A stretch of DNA of 64,000 bases from CAVROP01 sp050008495 (GTDB taxonomy: Bacteria; Acidobacteriota; Terriglobia; UBA7540), in contig JBEKMN010000001.1 of the NCBI GenBank assembly GCA_050008495.1, positions 62,001 to 126,000 on the forward strand, given 5' to 3'. The notes beneath the pieces were generated by a model, which was given only the letters and a program-made list of their open reading frames with translations, was not told the DNA's origin and did not search any database. Below, piece by piece: positions 51,601 to 59,472 of the stretch. Each line of letters starts with the position of its first letter. The stretch's first letter is position 1. The position numbers and the translations under genes were made by a program.

Positions 51601-52110
51601 ATGATCTATCCAATCGTTAAGTACGGTCAGGAGGTCCTGGAGAAGCCTGGCGCGCCAGTGACCTTGTTTGATGGAAATTTGGCAAAGCTAGTGGCGGATA
51701 TGTTCGAGACGATGTATGCCGCCAACGGCGTAGGACTTGCCGCGCCGCAGATTGGCATATCCCTGAAGCTCTGCGTGATTGATGTTTCCTGCGGCAAGGA
51801 TGCGAATTCAAAATTGGTGCTTGCCAATCCCCAGGTCATTGCCGCCGAGGGCGAACAGGCGGAAGAGGAGGGCTGCCTGAGCCTTCCGGATTTCCGCGCC
51901 AAAACCGCTCGCCCCTTGCGCGTCACGCTTCGCGCTCAGGACACTGCCGGAAATGAAATCACACTCTCCGGCGAAGGCTTGCTGGCGAGGGCCTTCTGCC
52001 ACGAGTCCGACCACTTGGGCGGAAAGCTGTTCATCTCGCATCTGAGCCGGCTCAAGCGTGACTCCATTAAGCGCCAGATTCGCAGGATGATTAAAGCGGG
52101 AGAGTGGTGA
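51601..52110 (+). CDS. def: Peptide deformylase
   Basis: This 169-residue metalloenzyme removes the N-formyl group from nascent proteins. All three family motifs are intact: GVGLAAPQIG (43-52), EEGCLS (89-94, metal Cys92) and HESDH (134-138). It is followed by fmt and rsmB, the classic def-fmt-rsmB translation cluster, although a ~180 bp repeat-containing gap separates def from fmt. The start is ATG 51601 with a weak ribosome-binding site. Confidence 0.97.
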   Translation: MIYPIVKYGQEVLEKPGAPVTLFDGNLAKLVADMFETMYAANGVGLAAPQIGISLKLCVIDVSCGKDANSKLVLANPQVIAAEGEQAEEEGCLSLPDFRAKTARPLRVTLRAQDTAGNEITLSGEGLLARAFCHESDHLGGKLFISHLSRLKRDSIKRQIRRMIKAGEW

Positions 52111-52118
52111 GGAGTTCG

Positions 52119-52285
52119 TCCGTTGTCAGTTGTCCGTGGTCCGTTGTCCGAAGCGGTTTTTGAGCCGCGAGGCCCGCGAACGCCATCCTCGCCGTAAAAC
52201 GTCCCCCGCGAAACTGCGCGAGCGAGAAGTCAGGCAACTCTCGACCCGCAATAGGCCACGGACAACTAACAACGGACCACGGACG
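52119..52285. repeat. Heptamer-array inverted repeat between def and fmt
   Basis: The left arm (52119-52151) has units GTCAGTT, GTCCGTG, GTCCGTT, GTCCG. The right arm (52256-52285) has the inverse (GGACAAC, AACGGACC, ACGGAC). About 100 bp lie between the arms. The element separates two genes normally tightly linked. Confidence 0.83.
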
Positions 52286-52293
52286 TCTTTTCC

Positions 52294-53235
52294 ATGAAGA
52301 TCATCTTCTGTGGCACCCCCCAATTCGCTGTTCCCACGCTCGAAAGGCTCATCGCGGATTACCATGAGATTCAGTTGGTGATGACCAACCCTGACGAACC
52401 GAGCGGCAGGGGTTACGAGACGAAGCCGTCGCCGGTGAAGCAAGCGGCGGTGAATGCGGGCCTGGTTGTGGCCCAACCGGCGAGATTGAAGGACGAATCG
52501 ACGGTCAGGCTCCTTTCAAGATTCCAACCTGATTACATTGTGGTGGTTGCTTACGGCCATATTATCCCGCGCTGGATGATCGACCTTCCCAAACTGGGGT
52601 GCATCAACCTGCACGCCTCGCTCCTGCCAAAGTACCGCGGCGCGGCGCCGATTCAATGGGCGATCGCGCGCGGCGAATCCGTAACCGGCGTCACCACGAT
52701 GAGAATCGACGAAGGACTCGACACCGGGGATATTCTACTGAAACAGGAAGTGCCGATTGGATCCTCGGACACCACGGAGACCCTTTCCGAACGGCTGAGC
52801 GGCGCGGGCGCGGAGTTGATGGCGGAAACCCTGGGGAAACTGGGCCGTGGCGAGATTCAGCCGCAGCCGCAGGATCATTCCCAAGCGACCCTTGCCCCAA
52901 TCCTGAAGAAGGAAGATGGCCGGATCGCCTGGACGCTCAGTGCCGAAGAGCTCGGGTGGCGCGTGCGTGGATTAAGGCCCTGGCCGGGAGCTTATACAAG
53001 TTTTCGCGCGAAGAACCTCCATATCTGGTCGGCCGCTCCCGCCGCCGGCCACGCCGGGGCTGAACATCCGCCTGGCACGCTTCTCGCCGAGCGTGGGCGT
53101 CTGCGTGTCGTGTGCGGCCAGGGAACGCTTCTGGAACTCCTCGAACTGCAGCTTGAAGGACGAAAACGCTTGCCGGTCCGGGAATTCCTGAACGGGATGC
53201 GCCCTGTGGCAGGAGAAAGGCTGGGCGGACTGTAG
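52294..53235 (+). CDS. fmt: Methionyl-tRNA formyltransferase
   Basis: This 313-residue enzyme formylates initiator Met-tRNA using 10-formyl-THF. The catalytic domain shows CGTPQFAVPTLERL, catalytic His107 in INLHASLLPKYRGAAPIQWAI and DEGLDTGDILL; the C-terminal tRNA-binding domain starts near 205 (IAWTLSAEELGWRVRGLRPWPGAYT). ATG 52294 lacks a strong Shine-Dalgarno sequence because the heptamer array abuts the start. It pairs functionally with def upstream. Confidence 0.96.
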   Translation: MKIIFCGTPQFAVPTLERLIADYHEIQLVMTNPDEPSGRGYETKPSPVKQAAVNAGLVVAQPARLKDESTVRLLSRFQPDYIVVVAYGHIIPRWMIDLPKLGCINLHASLLPKYRGAAPIQWAIARGESVTGVTTMRIDEGLDTGDILLKQEVPIGSSDTTETLSERLSGAGAELMAETLGKLGRGEIQPQPQDHSQATLAPILKKEDGRIAWTLSAEELGWRVRGLRPWPGAYTSFRAKNLHIWSAAPAAGHAGAEHPPGTLLAERGRLRVVCGQGTLLELLELQLEGRKRLPVREFLNGMRPVAGERLGGL

Positions 53236-53317
53236 CCCGCAGGGGTAGGCCTTGCCCTACCCGCACGCCTTATCCATTCGCAACAAGGGGACGGCAAGCC
53301 GTCCCCGTACAAGCAGG
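53232..53317. repeat. Dispersed pair of hairpins (GGGTAGG-TTGCCCTACCC; GGGGACGGCAAGCCGTCCCC)
   Basis: Two self-complementary segments lie in tandem between fmt and rsmB, the second being GGGGACGGCAAGCCGTCCCC. The same two-hairpin unit recurs at 58014-58090. The trailing CAAGCAGG is shared too, so this is one composite repeat. Confidence 0.85.
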
Positions 53318-53338
53318 TAAAGGAGAAGGAGTCAGTCC

Positions 53339-54733
53339 TTGCCGATTTCACCGGCGCGGTCAACCGCTTATCGAATCCTCCGGCGCGTCGAAGCGGGCCG
53401 AGGGTTCGCCGTTGATCTCCTGCAAACCCCGGAAGTCTCCGTGCTGAAGGATGCAGACCGGCGATTGGCGACCGAGATCGTGATGGGCGTTCTCCGTTGG
53501 CGCGGGGAACTGGACTTTCGGATTGCCGAGGTTTCCGGCAAGCCTGTCGAGCGACTTGACCCCGAGGTGGCGACGATACTGCGCCTGGGCGTCTACCAGA
53601 TTCAGTTTCTCGCCAAGGTTCCGAAGCCGGCGGTGGTCAACGAAGCCGTGGAGATGACGAAAGCGGCGCGCAAACGCTCGGCGGCGGGATTCGTCAATGC
53701 GCTCTTGCGCAAAGTCGCTCCGAGCGGCACCGGAACCCAATTGCGGTTCGAGGATCTCGACGAAGCCGGGCAGGCGAGCGTGCGCCGCACCGTTCCCGGC
53801 TGGCTGCTCAATCGTTGGGCCGTACTCAGTCCCCGAGTCATTCCCGCGCAAGCGGGAATCCATTCAGGCGGCGATGACGTGGCCTTGCGGCTGGCCTGGG
53901 CAAGCACGCAAGTTCCTCCCACCGTGCTGCGCGTGCTCAACCTCGGCGAAGACATCGCTGGGTTGCGCGACGAGTTGGCGTCTGACGGTGTGAAGACCCA
54001 GCCGGGGAAATTCTCACCGCGAGCCCTGGTGGTCACTTCGGGGAATGTGCAAGCCTCCCAGGCGCTGCGGCAGGGCCGCGTGGTGATTCAGGACGAAGCT
54101 TCGCAGCTTGTGGTAGACCTTTTGATGGCGCAAGAGGGGCAGCGCGTTCTGGATTTGTGCGCAGCGCCCGGCGTGAAGGCCGGGCAGATCGCGCAGAGAT
54201 TGGGGCGCGGAATACTCGTCACGTGCGACCGGAGCGCCTCGCGCCTTCGCACCATGGCGAGCCTGCTTCCTCAATGGGTTCCCAAGCAGGTGCAGCGGCT
54301 GGCGGTTCGCCTGGATGCGACCCAGGCTCTGCCCTTTGGCTGCCCGTTCGAGCGCATTCTCCTGGACGCGCCCTGTTCGGGGACGGGAACCCTGGAGCGC
54401 AACCCCGAGATTAAAGGGCGGCTTCGCGAGGCGGACCTGGAGCGCCTGGCAGAGGCTCAGGCGAAGATGCTGAAGGGGGCGCTTGCGAATCTTGACCAGG
54501 GCGGCCGGCTGGTTTACGCCACCTGCTCGCTGGAATGCGAGGAGAACGAAAACGTGGTTGAACGTGTGCTTGCAGAATCGCCGCAATATCGCCTCGTTTC
54601 GCGAACAGAACTCGAGTCTGCGCACCCCACGCTCAGTCCGTTATTCGACCCAGAAGGTTACTTGCGTACACGCCCCGATTTGCATAACATGGACGGCTTT
54701 TTTGCGGCTGTGATCGAGAGGAAGGGTGGGTGA
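53339..54733 (+). CDS. rsmB: 16S rRNA (cytosine-967-C5)-methyltransferase
   Basis: This 464-residue enzyme has an N-terminal NusB-like RNA-binding domain (about 5-130) and a Rossmann methyltransferase domain with LDLCAAPGVKAGQIAQ, DAPCSGTGTLERNPEIKGR and the catalytic-Cys motif YATCSLECEENE. The start is TTG 53339 behind AAGGAG, 7 bp away. Residues 167-176 read VIPAQAGIHS, encoded by a perfect ATTCCCGC-GCAA-GCGGGAAT hairpin at 53840-53859. This looks like a mobile palindrome inserted in frame at a domain linker. Otherwise complete. Confidence 0.94.
   Translation: MPISPARSTAYRILRRVEAGRGFAVDLLQTPEVSVLKDADRRLATEIVMGVLRWRGELDFRIAEVSGKPVERLDPEVATILRLGVYQIQFLAKVPKPAVVNEAVEMTKAARKRSAAGFVNALLRKVAPSGTGTQLRFEDLDEAGQASVRRTVPGWLLNRWAVLSPRVIPAQAGIHSGGDDVALRLAWASTQVPPTVLRVLNLGEDIAGLRDELASDGVKTQPGKFSPRALVVTSGNVQASQALRQGRVVIQDEASQLVVDLLMAQEGQRVLDLCAAPGVKAGQIAQRLGRGILVTCDRSASRLRTMASLLPQWVPKQVQRLAVRLDATQALPFGCPFERILLDAPCSGTGTLERNPEIKGRLREADLERLAEAQAKMLKGALANLDQGGRLVYATCSLECEENENVVERVLAESPQYRLVSRTELESAHPTLSPLFDPEGYLRTRPDLHNMDGFFAAVIERKGG
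53840..53859. repeat. Palindromic REP-like element inside rsmB
   Basis: ATTCCCGC, GCAA loop, GCGGGAAT: an 8 bp perfect stem inside the coding frame. It matches the widespread bacterial palindromic element whose translation reads VIPAQAGIHS, and sits between the NusB-like and methyltransferase domains. Confidence 0.75.
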
Positions 54734-54981
54734 CGACTGGCCAACTGCGCCAGCATCCGCGATCGCGGTTGATGTGGCACTCGGAGAGCAGGCGACCGGA
54801 ATCGAAACGAGCTTCTCCGTGCCCTCTATGCATCAAAGCTCTCAACACAGAGCACAAGGAGGGTCTCCGTGACCTCTGTGTTTTATCTTCTGTTTGGCTG
54901 CGGAGAGCACGGAGAAGACCTTGCCTGCTCACCGACGCCCCGGGAAGTGGTTCGACAGGGCCCAACCAAAGGAGATCACGA

Positions 54982-57978
54982 ATGACACGTAAGAGCCTGC
55001 GACTCGTTTATATTATTCAATCTTGGGCCTTATACGCTGTCATAGCCATCAACCCCTTGTTTGCCACCGCGCAGGATCCGAGCATCAGCTCGTTTGAACG
55101 CGATCCGAAGCAAGCGATCGATGCTACCTACACCGCGCACATCAAAAAGTACACCACCGCGCCGGCCTTGAATTCGCCGCTTACCGATTACCTGCCGGCG
55201 TCCAGCACCGTCCCTACTCCCGCGAAGGTGTTGGGGGATGTGGCGGGGGCGCCCGACGTATTGCCCTACGCGGAAGACGTATACCGGTATTTTCGCTTGC
55301 TGGCCGCTGCCTCACCTCGGGTGAGAGTGTTCACAATCGGCCATAGCGAAGAAGGGCGTGAGATGATCGCAGTGGCGGTTGCCGACGGAGCCCTGCTCGA
55401 TCACGCCAAGGAAAACAGCTCGCGCCTGGCGCAGCTTGGCGATCCCAGGAGTCTGAAGTTGGATGACTCCAAGGCGCAGGCGCTGGTTGACCGCTCATTT
55501 CCGATCTACTACATCACCGGCACGATTCATTCGCCGGAGACCGGCGCGCCCACGGCGCTGATGGAGTTAGCGTACCGGCTCGCTGTAGACAATGCCCCGT
55601 ACGTGCAGTACATCCGGACCCACCTGATCACGTTGATCACGCCGGTGGTGGAAGTGGATGGGCGCGACCGAATGGTGGACGTCTACAAATGGCATAAAGC
55701 GCATCCGGGGGAGAACTGGCCACACCTGGTTTACTGGGGCCACTACGTCGGGCACGACAACAATCGCGATGCCATGGCCATGACCCTCGAGCTCTCCAAG
55801 AATGTCTTGAACACCTATCTCGAGTGGCACGCCCAGGTTCTGCACGACCTGCACGAGTCGGTGCCGTTTCTTTACGACAACACGGTGGGCGATGGCCCTT
55901 ACAATTCCTGGATCGATCCTATCCTGACTCACGAATGGTCAATGATCGCTTCCGACAATATGGCGCGCATGGAAGCTTTTGGCATGCCGGGCGCGTTCAC
56001 ACACGGCAGTTTCGACACCTGGAGCCCCGGCTACCTGATGTTCATGGCTGCTTTCCATAACGGCATCAGCCGCCTTTACGAAACTTTCGGCAACGGCGGA
56101 GCCGACACGGAGAAGCGCGTGCTTTCGCCCGATGAATATGCGCGCACCTGGTACAAACCCAATCCGCCCTATCCCACGGTGGTGTGGTCCCAACGCGACA
56201 ACAACAACTATGAGCAAACTGCGCTGCTGAGTTCTCTCTCCTACTTTGCGCATAATTCGAAGCTCTTTCTGAACAACTTCTACTTGAAAAGCAAGCGCTC
56301 CGTCGAGAAGCCTGCCAATAGCGGGCCTGCTGCTTACGTGCTGTCGCAGGACGCGAGATTTCTGAACCGCCAGATCCAGTTGCTGAAGGTGCTGGCGTTG
56401 CAGCACGTCGAGATACAGCGTCTCACTCAGGCGGCAACGGTGGCCCTGCCTCCGCCTCCCCACAAAGAAGGGGAAGAACCAAAGCCGGAAACGCCGCCAC
56501 CGCCGACCTCTCAGACGTTTCCTGCCGGCAGCTTTGTCATTCGCATGGACCAGCCCTTCTCGCGGATCGCCGATGCCCTGCTGGATCGCCAGTACTGGTC
56601 GCCGGAAGACCCGCAGAAGGAACCTTACGACGACACCGGCTGGTCGTTCGGAGACCTCTTCAACGCCAAAGTATCGCGCGTTACGGATAGCCACATCCTC
56701 GCGGCGCCGATGTCGCCGGTGCCTGACCTCACCCAAGTTACCCTGGGAGACGCGGGGGCGGGGCCTTTCTACGTTATTAATAACTCCGCCCAGGTCAGCC
56801 TGGCGTCGCTGGTGTATGCTCTGCGCGGCGCCGCGGATGTGTCGATCTGCGACGGGAACTTCGAGAGCGATGGACAGAAGTTCGCCGCAGGCTCGCTCAT
56901 GATTGGCGGCGTGGAGGCTTCAAAACTGACGAGCTTGTTGAAGCAATACGATCTGACTGCCGTCAGTATCGCCGGCCGGCCGGCTGTTAAGCTTCACTCT
57001 GCCGAAGCTCCCCGCATTGCTTTTATGCACACCTGGCTCGGCACACAGAGCGAGGGCTGGTGGCGCATGGCGTTCGACAAGTTGCATGTGCCGTGCGCTT
57101 ATATCAACACGCAGACCGTCTCGAAAGAGTCCGATCTGCGCGCCGAATACGATGTGATTGTCTTCGCGCCGGTGGGCTACTCATCCGTTCAGCACATCGT
57201 GGAGGGCCTGCCGATGTGGGGAAATGCTTTGCCATGGCAAACCACTTCGCTCACCCCGAATCTGGGAAAGCTGGATTCGACTGAAGACATCCGCCCTGGC
57301 TTAGGCGAAGCGGGCGTTGCCCATCTTAAGGATTTCGTGCAACAGGGCGGATTGCTGATCACCGCAGAGGACACCGCGGAGTTCGCCATCGAGGAGGGTT
57401 TGGCGCCAGGAGTGTTTGTGGCGCCGCGGAAAGAGGCCAGGGTCGTGGGCAGCGTTCTGAATTCGGTGGTGGTGAACGGCAAGCATCCGCTGGCCTATGG
57501 CTATGATGGCGCGGTGCCTCTCTATAGTACGGACGGGATGGCTTTTGCGGTGAGCAACCTCACCTTAAACTACCATCTCCTTACTGCCAAGGACTACAAG
57601 CGCCCGACGGGACGCGGGAGTGCTGATGATGAGGACATCCCCCAAGGCCGGGCATTTGAAACGGCGCCGCCGCTGCCGGCCCCGAAGGCTTGGGAGGCCA
57701 CTCCCCTGAATGAAGAACAGCAACGTAATAATCCCTATTTGATTCCGGCTGAATATCGGCCCCAAGTCATCCTGCGCTATGCAGAGACGAAAGACCTTCT
57801 ACTCTCGGGCTTGCTCGCGAATGGTGATTCCGTGGCCGAGCATCCGGCAGTGGTGGTGGCTCATTTCGGCAAGGGAGATGTGGTGCTCTTCGCCAATAAT
57901 CCCTTGTATCGAGGCGAGACCATCGGCTCGTACGCGCTGGTTTTCAATGCGATTCTGAACTTCGGCCATTTGAAGTAG
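54982..57978 (+). CDS. M14-family zinc carboxypeptidase-like protein, exported
   Basis: This large (998-residue) exported protein has a signal anchor (LVYIIQSWALYAVIAINPLFATA), then an M14 domain (about 90-400): the zinc motif HSPE (His183, Glu186) in GTIHSPETGAPT, and a later His/Asp region LHDLHES. After a Pro-rich linker (about 495-515) comes a long C-terminal part with a glutamine-amidotransferase-like fold region (GGLLITAEDTAEF, about 785-800). Members are common in Acidobacteriota and Bacteroidota; substrates are unknown. ATG 54982 follows AAAGGAG. The 248 bp upstream hold a CACAGAG/CTCTGTG-type inverted pair. Confidence 0.87.
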   Translation: MTRKSLRLVYIIQSWALYAVIAINPLFATAQDPSISSFERDPKQAIDATYTAHIKKYTTAPALNSPLTDYLPASSTVPTPAKVLGDVAGAPDVLPYAEDVYRYFRLLAAASPRVRVFTIGHSEEGREMIAVAVADGALLDHAKENSSRLAQLGDPRSLKLDDSKAQALVDRSFPIYYITGTIHSPETGAPTALMELAYRLAVDNAPYVQYIRTHLITLITPVVEVDGRDRMVDVYKWHKAHPGENWPHLVYWGHYVGHDNNRDAMAMTLELSKNVLNTYLEWHAQVLHDLHESVPFLYDNTVGDGPYNSWIDPILTHEWSMIASDNMARMEAFGMPGAFTHGSFDTWSPGYLMFMAAFHNGISRLYETFGNGGADTEKRVLSPDEYARTWYKPNPPYPTVVWSQRDNNNYEQTALLSSLSYFAHNSKLFLNNFYLKSKRSVEKPANSGPAAYVLSQDARFLNRQIQLLKVLALQHVEIQRLTQAATVALPPPPHKEGEEPKPETPPPPTSQTFPAGSFVIRMDQPFSRIADALLDRQYWSPEDPQKEPYDDTGWSFGDLFNAKVSRVTDSHILAAPMSPVPDLTQVTLGDAGAGPFYVINNSAQVSLASLVYALRGAADVSICDGNFESDGQKFAAGSLMIGGVEASKLTSLLKQYDLTAVSIAGRPAVKLHSAEAPRIAFMHTWLGTQSEGWWRMAFDKLHVPCAYINTQTVSKESDLRAEYDVIVFAPVGYSSVQHIVEGLPMWGNALPWQTTSLTPNLGKLDSTEDIRPGLGEAGVAHLKDFVQQGGLLITAEDTAEFAIEEGLAPGVFVAPRKEARVVGSVLNSVVVNGKHPLAYGYDGAVPLYSTDGMAFAVSNLTLNYHLLTAKDYKRPTGRGSADDEDIPQGRAFETAPPLPAPKAWEATPLNEEQQRNNPYLIPAEYRPQVILRYAETKDLLLSGLLANGDSVAEHPAVVVAHFGKGDVVLFANNPLYRGETIGSYALVFNAILNFGHLK

Positions 57979-58013
57979 GAACATTCCATGGGTGGCCGCC
58001 GCCCTGAAAGCGT

Positions 58014-58090
58014 GTAGGGGTAGGGCTTGCCCTACCCGCCCGCCGCGAGCCCGGCAAAAGGGGACGGCAAGCCGTCCCCCTACAAGCAGG
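58014..58090. repeat. Second copy of the composite two-hairpin repeat
   Basis: GTAGGGGTAGGGCTTGCCCT and on, followed by GGGGACGGCAAGCCGTCCCC and CTACAAGCAGG, parallels 53232-53317. It separates the M14 gene from the ThuA-like gene. Confidence 0.85.
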
Positions 58091-58179
58091 ATGACAGGCG
58101 GCTGGTTTTTTCCAACTTCTGGTAGAATAGGGCACGAATGCCGCTCAGTCCCACAATCATGTTTAACCAAGGAGTAACA

Positions 58180-58947
58180 ATGCTGAAACATAAACTGCTT
58201 CTTGCCATGCTAATTTTGATTGGCTTGGCGGTGTGTCTGCCGCAAGCCGGCCATTCGCGGCCCGCCAAGAAAGGCAAACTGCTGTACATGACCCTGACCA
58301 AGGGGTTCCACCACGAAAGCGTGGAGCTCTCCAAACAGATTGTGAAGGAAATGGGAGAGAAGTCCGGGGCCTACGAAACTACTGTGACGGAAGATGTGGG
58401 CGCCTTCACCAAAGAGAATCTGAAGAACTATGACGCCGTGATGTTCAACACCACCGGCGAGCTGCCCATGACCGACGACGAGAAGAGCGCCCTCGTGGAT
58501 TTCCTCCGCTCCGGGCACGGCTTTGTGGGGGTTCATAGCGCCACGGACACCTTCTACATGTGGAGCACTTACGGCGACATTATTGGAGGTTGGTTCAATC
58601 ATCATCCCTGGCATCAAATGGTGACGATTGACGTGGTGGACCCGAAGAGCCCACTGGTGAGTTTTCTCGGAAACTCCTTCCAGATTAACGACGAGATTTA
58701 TCAGATCAGCGACTTCAAGGCGGAAACCTCGCATGTTCTTTTAACGCTTGATCCGAAGTCTGTCGACATGCAGAAAGAGGGTGTGCGCATCAGATACTAC
58801 GGCTGGCCGGTGGCCTGGACGCGCATGTTTGGAAAGGGCCGGGTTTATTACAACAGCCTGGGCCACCCGGACGAGGTGTGGAACGACCCACGATACCAGG
58901 AGATGCTCCTGAACGGCATCCGTTGGGTCATGCGACAAACCAACTAA
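58180..58947 (+). CDS. ThuA-like domain protein, exported
   Basis: This 255-residue protein has a signal peptide (KLLLAMLILIGLAVCLPQAGHS) and the ThuA/amidotransferase-like fold: LTKGFHHESVELSKQI, KNYDAVMFNTTGELPMTDDEK, GHGFVGVHSATDTFYMW, IGGWFNHHPWHQ and a closing GRVYYNSLGHPDEVWNDP. The family is linked to trehalose or other disaccharide use in rhizobia, but most members have no known activity. ATG 58180 has GGAG upstream. It is separated from the M-box operon by about 165 bp with a CCATTTT-type 7-mer inverted pair. Confidence 0.88.
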   Translation: MLKHKLLLAMLILIGLAVCLPQAGHSRPAKKGKLLYMTLTKGFHHESVELSKQIVKEMGEKSGAYETTVTEDVGAFTKENLKNYDAVMFNTTGELPMTDDEKSALVDFLRSGHGFVGVHSATDTFYMWSTYGDIIGGWFNHHPWHQMVTIDVVDPKSPLVSFLGNSFQINDEIYQISDFKAETSHVLLTLDPKSVDMQKEGVRIRYYGWPVAWTRMFGKGRVYYNSLGHPDEVWNDPRYQEMLLNGIRWVMRQTN

Positions 58948-58950
58948 AGC

Positions 58951-59089
58951 GGAAAATAGAAACTGGAAACTCGAAAATCGGAGTGGTTGCCTCCCACAGA
59001 GGTGGGTGTTTGTTTGCGGGCTGTCCTGCCGCGCCCGGCGAAACTTCGCCCACACTGCCATTTTCCATTTTCCAATTTCCAGTTTCCCG
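58951..59089. repeat. Heptamer-array inverted repeat
   Basis: The left arm (58951-58981) is GGAAAATAGAAACTGGAAAC and on. The right arm (59058-59089) has units CCATTTT, CCATTTT, CCAATTT, CCAGTTT. The loop is about 75 nt. It lies just before the M-box promoter and could insulate the operon from ThuA read-through. Confidence 0.83.
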
Positions 59090-59110
59090 GATTGTGGGTG
59101 CGCTTTTTTC

Positions 59111-59140
59111 TTGACATCAGGATTGGGGGCCTTTTATAAG
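59111..59140 (+). promoter_or_regulatory. Sigma-70-type promoter of the M-box operon
   Basis: TTGACA (59111-59116), an 18 bp spacer and TATAAG (59135-59140). Transcription would begin near 59147, about 50 nt before the riboswitch P1 stem. Confidence 0.8.
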
Positions 59141-59189
59141 GGGAATAGCGGCCTCGGACATGCCAGGAACCGCCGGAGGCCGTGGGAAA

Positions 59190-59368
59190 AGGATTCAACC
59201 TCGTTAGGCGAGGTTACCACACAAACAAAAGCCACTGCCCGGAAACTCGGAGACGAGCCAACGGGTGGAGCAGGCATGGCCGGCGTAAGGCTCTGCCTAA
59301 AGTGGCTGTCGCAGGTTGCACGATACTACGTTGTGTGGAGCCAAAGCTCTCACCAGGAGGTTTGAGGG
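59190..59368 (+). ncRNA. M-box (ykoK leader, Mg2+) riboswitch aptamer
   Basis: The sequence follows the M-box consensus in order: CCTCGTTAGGCGAGG near 59200, CACTGCCC-GGAAACTCGGAGACGAGCCAACGGGTGGAGCA in the middle, then GCACGATACTACGTTGTGTG, GCCAAAGCTCTCACCAGGAGG near the 3' side. P1 can form from AACCTC (59197-59202) and GAGGTT (59357-59362). M-boxes bind Mg2+ and shut off Mg2+ transporter genes when Mg2+ is plentiful. It precedes a porin, an MgtE_N/CBS protein and an NRAMP transporter. A covariance-model hit would settle it; the primary-sequence match is strong. Confidence 0.9.
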
Positions 59369-59396
59369 ACCGGGTTCACGAACCTCGGTCGCTTCC

Positions 59397-59440
59397 AGCG
59401 CCCCCGCGGAGTTTGGCTCCGGGGGGCGTTTTGGTTTTGG
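59397..59440 (+). terminator. Intrinsic terminator, M-box expression platform
   Basis: CGCCCCCGCGGAG, loop TTTGG, CTCCGGGGGGCG and then TTTTGGTTTT form a strong GC stem with a U-tract, 33 nt after the ribosome-binding-like end of the aptamer and 30 nt before the porin start. A second AACCTC at 59381-59386 repeats the P1 5' strand, so it could pair with GAGGTT when P1 is open and compete with the terminator fold. Confidence 0.85.
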
Positions 59441-59472
59441 GCTGATTATTTCCTGAAAGGATTGAGCTTGTG

